64,000 bases of DNA from NCBI GenBank assembly GCA_017937485.1, contig JAGBDN010000011.1, forward strand, positions 1 through 64,000, given 5' to 3'. Below the pieces are notes generated by a model. That model was given only the letters and a program-made list of their open reading frames with translations, made no database searches and was not told the origin of the DNA. Positions 54,234 to 64,000 of the stretch are shown in pieces (position 1 is the first letter of the stretch; each line of letters starts with the position of its first letter). A program made the translations under genes and the position numbers. This DNA comes from Thermoguttaceae bacterium (GTDB lineage: Bacteria; Planctomycetota; Planctomycetia; Pirellulales; Thermoguttaceae).

Positions 54234-55556
54234 TCAATCTTCCAGCGGCGCGCGTTCGACGACGACGCTCCGAACGGTTCCGTCGGCGACCCGCGTTTCC
54301 AACGTTTCGCCGACCTGCGCGTCGTCGACGCTCCGCAAAAGCCGCCCGTCCCGCGTTCGTTTCGTCAGCGAGTACCCGCGCCCCAAAACCGCCAACGGAC
54401 TGAGCGCGTCCAACTTCGCCGCGACCTCCGCCGTTCGCAGTTCCGCTTTTTTCAACGCCGTCTCGACGCCCGCCGTCAACCGCCGCTCAAAGTCGAGCGC
54501 GCGCTGCCGCCGCTTTTCGGTTAAAACTTCCGCCGGAGCGACGAACGCCCGCGCCGCCGAAATTCGCTTGAGCCGCTCGCCCGCCGTCTCGATGCGCCGC
54601 TCGACGCCGCGTCGGAGCCGAACGCTCCAATCGTCCAACGCTCGAACGAACGCCTCGTCCTCAGGAACGAGCCGCGCCGCCGCGTCGCTCGGGGTCAGCG
54701 CGTGCAGGTCGGCCGCCAAATCGCTCAACGAAACGTCGATCTCGTGTCCGATTCCGGTCGCGACCGGCAACCGCGACGCCGCGATCGCCCGAACGACCGG
54801 CTCTTCGTTGAACGTCCAAAGGTCTTCGACGCTGCCTCCGCCCCGCACCAACGCGATCGCGTCGAGCCGGAGTTCGTCCCGCAAATCGTTGAGGAGGGTC
54901 AACGCCCGAACGACGTCCCGCGCGGCGCCGTCCCCCTGCACTTTCGTCGGCGCGACGACGACGTCGACCCGTTTCGTCCGCCGCCCTAAAACGTTCAAAA
55001 AGTCGCGAATCGCCGCACCGGTCGCGCTCGTCGCCAAGCCGATTCGGCGAATAATTTTCGGCGGTCGCTTCTTCCGCTCCGGCGCGAAAAGCCCCTCGCG
55101 AGCCAATTTCTCCTGCAACTGTTGGAACGCCAGTTCGAGCGCGCCGACGCCCATCGGTTCGACGCTCGTCGCGACCAGCTGATATTTCCCGTGCGGCGGG
55201 TAAACCTCGATTCGACCGCGACAAACGACCTGCATTCCGTTGCGCAAATCGAATTTCAGTTTCGCCGTCGTCGACTTCCAAATCGCCGCCGAGAGTTGCG
55301 CCGTTTCGTCCTTCAAGGTGAAGTACGCGTGTCCGCTTTTCGGCTGCGAGAGGTTCGAAATTTCGCCGACGACGCAAACGTCGAAAAAGATTTCCTCGAC
55401 GACCGATTTTAACAGCCGCGTCAGTTCGCCGACCGAGAGCGTCGGAGGCCCGCCCGCTTCTTCGTTAGCCGCGACGCCGTTCTTCGCGCCGCCGCTTGCC
55501 GCCGAAAATTCCGCCGCGCCGCCCAAACCGCCGTTATCCCAATCGAACGAAGCCAA
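54234..55556 (-). CDS. xseA: Exodeoxyribonuclease VII large subunit
   Basis: 440 residues. The N-terminal OB fold (about 40-135) shows FFDVCVVGEISNLSQPKSGHAYFTLKDE, and the catalytic domain has IGLATSATGAAIRDFLNVL, ALVRGGGSVEDLWTFNEEPV and the GIGHEIDVSLSDLAADLHA block. A coiled-coil follows and the C-terminal LGRGYSLTKR motif is present. With XseB it degrades single-stranded DNA to oligonucleotides. The start is TTG, with GAGGAG eight bases upstream and no better alternative. No xseB gene is adjacent in this window. Confidence 0.95.
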   Translation of the reverse strand: MASFDWDNGGLGGAAEFSAASGGAKNGVAANEEAGGPPTLSVGELTRLLKSVVEEIFFDVCVVGEISNLSQPKSGHAYFTLKDETAQLSAAIWKSTTAKLKFDLRNGMQVVCRGRIEVYPPHGKYQLVATSVEPMGVGALELAFQQLQEKLAREGLFAPERKKRPPKIIRRIGLATSATGAAIRDFLNVLGRRTKRVDVVVAPTKVQGDGAARDVVRALTLLNDLRDELRLDAIALVRGGGSVEDLWTFNEEPVVRAIAASRLPVATGIGHEIDVSLSDLAADLHALTPSDAAARLVPEDEAFVRALDDWSVRLRRGVERRIETAGERLKRISAARAFVAPAEVLTEKRRQRALDFERRLTAGVETALKKAELRTAEVAAKLDALSPLAVLGRGYSLTKRTRDGRLLRSVDDAQVGETLETRVADGTVRSVVVERAPLED

Positions 55557-55677
55557 CTTCTCGTCTCCTCAACATTTTCGCGACGTCGACCAATTATCGC
55601 GTCGATTTTTCGTTTTAACGCCGCCAAACAAGAAACGCGACGGTTTTTCGCCGCCGCGCTTCGTTCGACGTTTTTTC

Positions 55678-55703
55678 GCCGATTTTGCCAATATTAATTA
55701 ATA
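55678..55703 (+). repeat. AT-rich intergenic motif, copy B
   Basis: gccgattttgccaatattaa followed by ttaata, in the gap between the 1034-residue lipoprotein stop and xseA start. Confidence 0.5.
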
Positions 55704-55742
55704 CGTCGTCGACGGTCGCCTTTCGACGCGCCGAATCGACCG

Positions 55743-58700
55743 TTACTCCGCCGCGTTTTCAGCGTTTTCCCCGGCGACGACGGTCAATTCGAGCCGCTCT
55801 TTCGCCGGTTTCGCTCCCGGGCGGTTCATATCGACGACTTCCGTTTCGAGCAAGTAAGTTCCCGGCGCCAAGTCGTTCGGCAACGGCGCGGAGACGTTCA
55901 AAACGACGTCGCGGAGCTTCGTTTCGGACAAATTCGAGCAACGTTGCGTCTCGACCGGCGTCAGTTCGGAGCCGTCGGCGTTCAGGAGCCGCCAACGACA
56001 CTCGACGTCGATAAGCCGCCCTTCCTCCGTTTCGCGACAAGAGACGTATTCCAGCTCGGCATAAGCGAAGACGGTTTCGCCCGGTTTATACCCCTCGACG
56101 CGTTCTTCGTAAAGCCCGAAACAGGCGGGCGCGACAACGAGCGCCGACTTGCGAATCTGCAAATCGCAAAGTCCGGCAAGCGAGTCGAGCCCGGCGCGCA
56201 ACCGTTCGGCGACGAACGTCGGGTCGATTTCCTCCAAGCGACTTTGCAGGAGCGTTTCGAGTTCGCCGCGCTCCGTCTCCCAAAAGACCTTCAACGGGTC
56301 GGCGTCGTCTTGAATCTCTTGAATCGAACGGTCGTATTCGTCGACGGCGAGGTAAAGGAGCCGCAAGCGCGCGTCGAGTCGACGGACGTCTTCTCCGGCG
56401 GCTTTTTTCGCGTCGCGTTCGGCGACGAGCGTCCGAATCGCCGACTTAATTTGCTCGACCCAAGCGATTTCCGCCCCGGAAAGCGGCTTCGCGACGGCGG
56501 CTTCTTTACGTTCGCCGGCCGCGTTTTGAATCGCTTCTCCGGCGCCGAGACCGGGCGCGGCGAGCGCAAAATTCGGGCCCGCGACGCCGTTTTCTTCGCC
56601 GACGACTTCCTCGACGGCGGCAAGCGCGCGCGGCGCTTCGACTTCAAGCGCTTCGACGGCGACCGGAGTCGGCGTTTCGTCGACCAAAGCGGACGCGGGC
56701 GGCAAACTTTCCGCAATTTCCGCGACCGAAACCGGCGCGACCGGCAAACTAGCCGTCGACTCGCCAAGTCCCGCGGCCGAAACCGGCGCGACCGGCAAAT
56801 CCGCCGCCGACTCCGCAACCTTCGCGACCGGCAAACTAGCCGCGGGCTCGGCAACTTCCGCGACCGGCAAATCCGCCGCGGGCTCCGCAACCTTCGCGAC
56901 CGGCAAACTAGCCGCGGGCTCGGCAACTTCCGCGACCGACAAATCCGCCGCGGGCTCCGCAACTTCCGCGACCGGCAAATCCGTCTCCGATTCCGCAACC
57001 TCCGCGACCGGAGCCAAACGGTTCGCAAGCGCGGCGTCCAAATCGACGCGCGGCGTTCCGGCGACCAATTCAAGCGTTTCGTTTTCTAAAACTTCCGGCG
57101 TTTCGGTCGGAACGCTCGACGGCGTTTCCGGTTTGAAGGTCGCGACGGTCGCCGTTTCGCTCGCAGGTTGAGCGGCGACGTTTTGCGCTTGCGATTCGAA
57201 CCACTCGAACCCCGTTTCCCCCAACTGCGACGCGAAATCGGAAGGCGCGTCCGCGTTTTTCGGAGTCGCGGAGGGCGAATAAGCCTTCAAAACCGGCGCC
57301 GTCGACGGATTCGACGCGTTTTCTCCAACTTGCGCGACTTCCGCAACTTCGCCAATCGCCGCGGTCGCTTCGTCCGCCGTCGAGGGGGCGACCGACTCCG
57401 GCGCGACGTTTTCAAGAGACGACGTCGTTTCTTGCGCCGCCGCGGACGCCGTTAAAGTCGCCGCGTCTTGCTCGTTCCCCATCGCGATCTCGGCGACGTC
57501 GGACGCAAACGCGGAAAGGTCGGCGGCGGGAAAAGCGGGGGCGGTCGGCGACGGCGCCGTCGTATACGCCGTCAAACTTTCGCCAACTTCTCCCGTCGGT
57601 TCCGAAATCGCGTTCAATAAGGTTTCGTCGTCGGCTTCCCAACCAAAAAATCCGTCGCAACGCTCCGTTAAAACTTGAAAATTCGTTTCATTTTTACGCG
57701 CGGCGTTCACATATCCGACCGGAGCGACCGGCGCTTTCGCCGTCGCGCGCTCTTCGTTCGCGGCGACCGCGATCGGACGCGTCTTTCCCCAACCGGTCGC
57801 CGACGCTTTCGAGGAAGCGACGCCGCTGGTCGCCCAACCGGAAGCGTCGTCGAGCGCCGTCCGCCGTTTTTCCGAATAGGCGACAAGTTCGCGTCCGGAA
57901 ACTCGCGTCGACGCGTTTCGACGCTCCTTCGTCCCTTTTGTCGCGACGGCGGCGCTCGTTCGAGCGTTTTGCGCAAGACGCGCTTCCTGCGCCGACTTTG
58001 CCGTTTCCGCCGAAGTTAACGGTCGTTCGGGCGTTCTCGGCGGCTCGATAGGCGCGTAATATTGATTGCAAGTTTGAAAACTCGGCATAAAACGCGATTC
58101 GTCGTACTGCAAAACGGGATCGACCGGGAATTTTTCCCGACCGCGGCGTTTCGACGCGGAAAAAACGTTCGGCAATCCGCGCCCCAACGAAAACCCGCTC
58201 TCGCTAGAGCGCGCCGTTTTTTTCGCGTCTTCGGAACGAACAAAACTTCCGGATTTCCCGAAATAGGCCGGATTTCCCGAAAGAGCGGACGCCGAATTTT
58301 TCTTCAAATCCGCCGAATGTCGCGGCTCTTTTTTCGGGCGCGAAAAAAGCCCTTTGACGCGTTCGCTAAAACTCTTCGGCGCCTCGGGTTCCTCGAAAGC
58401 CGGTTTGCGAGCCGAAACGCGACGGGGCGCGCTTTCGCTCTCTTCGTCGAACGCGGCGGAACGCAAAACCGGTCGGCTCGACGCCGGATCTTTTTCCACG
58501 TTTCGCCCATTTTCGCCGTTTTGCTTATTTCCGCCAATCCCGCCGCTTCGCGTCGTCTCTCCCGTTTCGCGGGCGGCTTCTTCCCAATCGCGAAGAACGC
58601 CTTCGTCGTTCAGCGCGTACTCGCCGCGCCCTTGCCGAAAACGTTCGTCGGCGGAGCCTAAAAACGACTGACAACCGGAAACGCCGACGCAGACGCCGCA

Positions 58701-58847
58701 AGTTAACGCCAACGCCGCCGTCGAGCGACGCAACGCTTGCGAAAAGTCGGCCGAACGAGTCGCTTTTTTCTCGACGACGTCGCGCCGGCAACGGCGTTTC
58801 GCCGCGTTTTGTTCGTTTGTTTGTTCGTTTTTCGCAGTTCGTTTCAT
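55743..58847 (-). CDS. Large repeat-containing lipoprotein of unknown function
   Basis: 1034 residues. A basic N-terminus of 40 residues precedes a hydrophobic segment ending in lipobox VSGC, with C59 as the lipid site. Residues about 65-600 are low-complexity, rich in alanine, serine, threonine and proline. Residues about 615-715 hold six or so 12-residue repeats of the type VAEVAEPAADLP. A folded C-terminal domain of about 180 residues follows (KSALVVAPACFGLYEERVEGYKPGETVFAYAELEYVSC, then LAPGTYLLETEVVD), probably a beta-sandwich. The C-terminal layout suggests a binding or scaffold module at the cell surface. I do not recognise a family. It may follow the SDR gene on one transcript. Confidence 0.78.
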   Translation of the reverse strand: MKRTAKNEQTNEQNAAKRRCRRDVVEKKATRSADFSQALRRSTAALALTCGVCVGVSGCQSFLGSADERFRQGRGEYALNDEGVLRDWEEAARETGETTRSGGIGGNKQNGENGRNVEKDPASSRPVLRSAAFDEESESAPRRVSARKPAFEEPEAPKSFSERVKGLFSRPKKEPRHSADLKKNSASALSGNPAYFGKSGSFVRSEDAKKTARSSESGFSLGRGLPNVFSASKRRGREKFPVDPVLQYDESRFMPSFQTCNQYYAPIEPPRTPERPLTSAETAKSAQEARLAQNARTSAAVATKGTKERRNASTRVSGRELVAYSEKRRTALDDASGWATSGVASSKASATGWGKTRPIAVAANEERATAKAPVAPVGYVNAARKNETNFQVLTERCDGFFGWEADDETLLNAISEPTGEVGESLTAYTTAPSPTAPAFPAADLSAFASDVAEIAMGNEQDAATLTASAAAQETTSSLENVAPESVAPSTADEATAAIGEVAEVAQVGENASNPSTAPVLKAYSPSATPKNADAPSDFASQLGETGFEWFESQAQNVAAQPASETATVATFKPETPSSVPTETPEVLENETLELVAGTPRVDLDAALANRLAPVAEVAESETDLPVAEVAEPAADLSVAEVAEPAASLPVAKVAEPAADLPVAEVAEPAASLPVAKVAESAADLPVAPVSAAGLGESTASLPVAPVSVAEIAESLPPASALVDETPTPVAVEALEVEAPRALAAVEEVVGEENGVAGPNFALAAPGLGAGEAIQNAAGERKEAAVAKPLSGAEIAWVEQIKSAIRTLVAERDAKKAAGEDVRRLDARLRLLYLAVDEYDRSIQEIQDDADPLKVFWETERGELETLLQSRLEEIDPTFVAERLRAGLDSLAGLCDLQIRKSALVVAPACFGLYEERVEGYKPGETVFAYAELEYVSCRETEEGRLIDVECRWRLLNADGSELTPVETQRCSNLSETKLRDVVLNVSAPLPNDLAPGTYLLETEVVDMNRPGAKPAKERLELTVVAGENAENAAE
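56780..57010 (-). repeat. 36-bp tandem repeats in lipoprotein gene
   Basis: About six units of 36 bp encode VAEVAEPAADLP variants (VAKVAEPAADLP, VAEVAEPAASLP). DNA identity between neighbouring units is high. Confidence 0.85.
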
Positions 58848-58964
58848 TGGAAAAATTCGCCTTTTTCGTTATCGTCCGCGTTTTTAAGCGGTCAATCGTC
58901 GCGATCCCGCGCCGTTTGCGCCAATTATACCGATTACGTCAATTTTACGTCGCAACGCGACCGA

Positions 58965-60005
58965 TTATCGTTTCTTCGCGGCCAACGCGTCGAGCCAATC
59001 GCAGGTGCGGCGCAAGCCTTCCTCCAGCGGAATCGGGTCGTATCCGAGTTCGGTTTTCGCCTTTTCGCACGAATACGTCCAGTCGACGCAAAAAGTCCGC
59101 ACCCAACCGGGCGTGATGCGGGGATAAAAACCGGTCAAGAGCGCCCAAGCCTTTTGCGAGTTCGCGAAAAGAAGCGGGAAAAACTTGTACATCGGCAATT
59201 TAAAATGGCGGCGCCCGTCGACTTTATCGATTAAACGGAAAAGTTCGAGAAGCGAGGCGTTGTCGCCGCCCAAAATGTACCGTTCGCCAATTCGGCCTTT
59301 CTCCAACGCCAACATATGCCCGCGAGCGACGTCGTCGACATAACCGTAATTTCCGACATTTTTCCCAAAGTTTAACAGGAACGGGGCGGTTCCTCGGCGA
59401 TAATCGCGAATCAACGCCGCCATCGCGTTCCCTTCGGAAAGCTGACCGGGCCCGTACACCCGCGTCGGATTGACGATCGTCAGCGGCAGCCCTTTTTTCA
59501 CCCATTGGAGCGCTTCGGCTTCCGCGACGCTCTTCGACTCTTCGTATTCGGTGTAATATTTGTCGGTGATACGCGGCATATTTTCGTCGCCGGTTTCTCC
59601 TTTTTTCGTCGGGCCGAACGTAACGATCGTCGACGTCCAAACAATTTTTTCGAGTTCGAGCTTCTTCGCGGCGGCGAACACGTTGCGCATACCGTCGACG
59701 TTAATCCGGTGAAAAACCTGCGGATCGCGGGCGAAGTTGCGGGCGTACCCGGCGAGCGAAATCGCGTATCGACAGCCTTCCATTGCGCGCGTCAACGAGT
59801 CGACGTCGTTAATGTCGCCGGCGACGTATTCGAAATTCGGATGGTTCCAAAGCGCGTCGAGCGAGTCTTCGGCTCCGGGAGGCGCCTTCGGTTTCGAACG
59901 GCTCATTCCGCGCACGACGTACCCCGCCTCCAAGAGTTGTCGCGTCAAACTGGAACCGATAAAACCGGTCGCGCCGGTTACAAAAACTTTCCCAGATTTA
60001 TCCAT
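58965..60005 (-). CDS. NAD-dependent epimerase/dehydratase (extended SDR)
   Basis: 346 residues. The Rossmann motif GATGFIG is at residues 10-16 and the catalytic set is TSTIVTFG with YEESK (YxxxK). The extended substrate domain includes NPTRVYGPGQLSEGNA and NYGYVDDVARGH. The overall pattern is close to dihydroflavonol-4-reductase-like and hopanoid-associated (HpnA-like) sugar epimerases. Substrate is probably a nucleotide sugar or a steroid-like ketone; this cannot be decided here. An AAAGAGA site precedes the ATG. The following lipoprotein gene starts 117 bases downstream of the stop. Confidence 0.88.
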   Translation of the reverse strand: MDKSGKVFVTGATGFIGSSLTRQLLEAGYVVRGMSRSKPKAPPGAEDSLDALWNHPNFEYVAGDINDVDSLTRAMEGCRYAISLAGYARNFARDPQVFHRINVDGMRNVFAAAKKLELEKIVWTSTIVTFGPTKKGETGDENMPRITDKYYTEYEESKSVAEAEALQWVKKGLPLTIVNPTRVYGPGQLSEGNAMAALIRDYRRGTAPFLLNFGKNVGNYGYVDDVARGHMLALEKGRIGERYILGGDNASLLELFRLIDKVDGRRHFKLPMYKFFPLLFANSQKAWALLTGFYPRITPGWVRTFCVDWTYSCEKAKTELGYDPIPLEEGLRRTCDWLDALAAKKR

Positions 60006-60129
60006 TTTTCTCTTTACGCCTATTTATTAGTTTGCAACTAATATTCTGAAAATACGAGCGCGTCGCCTCTTTATACGTCGTCGGCGCGTCGTTGAACAAA
60101 ACTTTTTTTATAAAACGACGTTTTTCACG

Positions 60130-61605
60130 TCAATTCGCCGGTTCCTCGACCGCCGCCGATTCCCCAACTTGCGCCGGTTCCGCGACCGCCGTCGATTCCC
60201 CCGTTTGCGCAGGTTCCGCGACCGCCGCCGATTCTCCCATTTGCGCCGGTTCCGCGACCGCCGCCGATTCTCCCGTTTGCGCAGGTTCCGCGACCGCTGC
60301 CGATTCCTCCGTTTGCGCCGGTTCCGCGACCGCCGCCGATTCCCCCGTTTGCGCAGGTTCCGCGACCGCCGTCGATTCCCCTGTTTGCGCCGCTTGCGTC
60401 GGTTCGTCGTCGCGAATCAATTTTTCGACGACTTGGCAGTTATATTCGAGATAACTGGAAAAACCGAACGCGTTCGCCACCCGGCGATTGAAGGTCAGCT
60501 CGGTGCGCAACGTCAATCCGCGTTCGCGATCGAAAAGCGCGCGACCGCTAAAGAGTCGCTCGGCGAGCGCGCCCTCGACGACCGGATCGTCGACGATCGA
60601 CATCAACGTCGTCGTAAAGGAAATCGTCGCGAATTTCTCGTCGACGCTCTCCAAGCGGAACCGCTCGACGACGCGATACGGTCGAACAACCTCGTCCCCG
60701 CCCTTCAAATAAAGCGCGTAAGGAACCGTCCAAACGTCGCCGACCGCGACCTCTTCGGTCGGGAACGGAACCAAGACGTTCGAGTCGCCCTCGCGCCCTT
60801 GGTACTCGGCGACGAGCTTCTTTTTGTCGGACATAACGCCGCAAGGGTTAATGTCGAACGTCTCCAACACGACGCCGATCGCCTTCTCGGTTCCAAAAGC
60901 CGCGATCTCCTTCGGGACGACTAAGTCGCGTTCGCTGTCGAAGTCGATCGGCTCTTTGCCCTCTTCGTTTTGGCGCAGAATCATTCGATCGATCTCGTGC
61001 CGCGCCGCGAGTTTGCCGTCGTCGCCGCGTTCGCCGAAATCCCAACGCCGAAACGCCGTCGACGACGTTTCGGTCGTCGTTTCTTTCCCGGCGTAAGAGA
61101 CCTTTTTGCGCACTTGGTGAACGACGTTCCAACGGAGCGACGTATTCGGCTGAAATTTGTACTCGAGCCGATATTTCGGTCGTTCGGCGGCGCCCGCTTC
61201 GTCGGTTCGCGGCGCCAACGTCGGCGCGACGGTCGTTCGGTCGGCGGCGTATTTTTGCCGCGTTTCCTCGTCGACGAGCGTTTCGTCGAACCCGACCGTT
61301 TCCTCTTTCGCGCCCTCTTCGCCGAAAATATCGACGAAACGCTCGGTCGCGCCGCCTAACAACTCCGCGGCGTCCGAGTCGGCGACGCCGGTTTTATCGC
61401 CGCCGTCTTTCCTATTTTCACCGTTCTTCGTATTTTCGCCAACCGCGTCTTTTTCGCTATTCCGCTCTTTTCCTTCGACTTGCGTCGCGGAATCGCCGAT
61501 TTTTGGAAAATTTTCTTCTTTTTCCGCGCAACCGACGGCGTATAATAACGTGAAGCCTAGGAAAGCTCGCGCGATCGCGGCGCTTTTTTTGCGTTGGGTC
61601 GTCAT
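60130..61605 (-). CDS. Repeat-tailed lipoprotein of unknown function
   Basis: 491 residues from the ATG at 61605; an in-frame ATG at 61635 adds ten residues and is less likely because GAGG precedes the later one. Lipobox YAVGC sets lipidation at C26. Residues 30-145 are polar and low-complexity. The folded middle (about 150-400) is rich in beta strands, with RLEYKFQPNTSLRWNVVHQV, CGVMSDKKKLVAEYQG and VAVGDVWTVPYALYL, a pattern I have seen in planctomycete proteins of unknown role. The C-terminus has seven 12-residue repeats ESAAVAEPAQTG. No family assigned. It converges on nothing close and is divergent from clpC. Confidence 0.78.
   Translation of the reverse strand: MTTQRKKSAAIARAFLGFTLLYAVGCAEKEENFPKIGDSATQVEGKERNSEKDAVGENTKNGENRKDGGDKTGVADSDAAELLGGATERFVDIFGEEGAKEETVGFDETLVDEETRQKYAADRTTVAPTLAPRTDEAGAAERPKYRLEYKFQPNTSLRWNVVHQVRKKVSYAGKETTTETSSTAFRRWDFGERGDDGKLAARHEIDRMILRQNEEGKEPIDFDSERDLVVPKEIAAFGTEKAIGVVLETFDINPCGVMSDKKKLVAEYQGREGDSNVLVPFPTEEVAVGDVWTVPYALYLKGGDEVVRPYRVVERFRLESVDEKFATISFTTTLMSIVDDPVVEGALAERLFSGRALFDRERGLTLRTELTFNRRVANAFGFSSYLEYNCQVVEKLIRDDEPTQAAQTGESTAVAEPAQTGESAAVAEPAQTEESAAVAEPAQTGESAAVAEPAQMGESAAVAEPAQTGESTAVAEPAQVGESAAVEEPAN
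60135..60395 (-). repeat. 36-bp tandem repeats at the end of lipoprotein gene
   Basis: Seven units of 36 bp encode ESAAVAEPAQTG variants. The core VAEPA also occurs in the 36-bp repeats of the lipoprotein gene at 55743-58847. Confidence 0.9.
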
Positions 61606-62181
61606 TTTGCGTTTTTCCTCGCGACGTTTCGGCAAACGGTCGAAAAGCGTCTCGTCGGTCGACGTTTAAGGCAAAACGAGACGCAAAATCGAAAAAATCG
61701 AGTCAATCGGCGCAACCATAACCAATTTTTTTCCCCGCGTCCAGACCAAAAAAACGCTCGCCCGACCGAGCGGCCTTCCGTTCGTCGCTTCGTCCCGTCC
61801 GCGCTTTCGTTTTCCAGTCCGCGTCGCTCGGTTCGTTTTCGCCGTCGACGTCGATTAGAAACCAATTTTCCGTTCGAAATAAAAAAATTTTTCGCGGTTC
61901 GCGACGCAAAAAAGCGAAGAAACGGCGTAATTTTTGAAAAAATTTTCGCGCGGCTTTTCCGGGTCGCTGGACGAATCGAACGAATCGACTACAATAGAGA
62001 AGACGACGCTCGCCGCCGAACCTCGACGCCCTCGGCGTTCCCTCGGCGCGCGTTTGACGTTATACCTCGGTTCCCGCTCTTCTCGCCGCGACCGCGCGCC
62101 GACGCCGAACGTCGAACGCCGGAAACGGAGCGGAAGGCGCCGGAATCGCCAGTATAATAATATTGAGAAGAAGAAAAGAAT
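61606..62181. other. 576-base divergent region before clpC
   Basis: Apart from a TATAAT box at 62153-62158, close to the clpC start and lacking a good -35, I see nothing that can be named. Open frames here have no family likeness. Confidence 0.45.

Positions 62182-64000
<1,819 letters not shown>

Overview
The window reads as chromosome of a member of the Planctomycetota, probably a host-associated (gut-type) relative of the Pirellulales/Thermoguttaceae. This is inferred from family content rather than a marker gene: an FG-GAP/VCBS secreted protein, a CBM9-tailed GH99-like hydrolase, a GxDLY/SGNH esterase, a giant BspA-type leucine-rich repeat protein, an ArgS with a lysine/alanine-rich insertion, and several lipoproteins of no known function. 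The DNA is rich in CG and CGA, and TTA, CTA and TCA codons are rare, so very long antisense open frames appear opposite the real genes. Good promoters look like TTGACR-(16 to 18)-TATAAT, and intrinsic terminators are common.

Left end (1-12.5 kb): an 11-bp minisatellite, then a leftward information-processing run nusA, infB, rbfA, a protein with an endonuclease-III-like N-terminus, yebC and comEC. It is driven by a strong promoter 100 bp before nusA and interrupted by a terminator after infB. From 13 to 17 kb a histidine kinase with a CxxCH motif in its external domain is divergent from parA-parB. From 17 to 26 kb lie an uncharacterised gene, thrS with a long upstream region that has its own promoter, a PglC-like sugar transferase with an acetyltransferase, a secreted phosphodiesterase, a double-CXXC protein and a FliA/WhiG-type sigma factor.

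Middle (26-49 kb): mostly envelope and secreted functions. These are the GH99-like hydrolase, a 2206-residue BspA-like repeat protein built from three modules, meso-diaminopimelate dehydrogenase, an FG-GAP protein upstream of an SSS symporter, a TPR lipoprotein, a family-25 glycosyltransferase, a prepilin peptidase, two tandem endonuclease/exonuclease/phosphatase paralogs and an SGNH esterase followed by a duplicated copy of its own 3' end.

Right end (49-64 kb): rsfS-argS, two tRNA-Asp genes in a 344-bp tandem duplication that carries promoter and terminator, an FlhB-like export protein that stops before the autocleavage domain, xseA, a 1034-residue lipoprotein, an extended SDR, a second repeat-tailed lipoprotein, and the first 606 codons of clpC running off the window.

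No complete new defence or mobile system is visible, and I saw no transposase, integrase or CRISPR array. The notable points are local tandem duplications (tRNA-Asp, EEP twins, SGNH tail, terminator repeats), the truncated FlhB, the possible haem-binding sensor kinase, the orphan promoter before thrS and the shared VAEPA 36-bp repeats in two unrelated lipoproteins.
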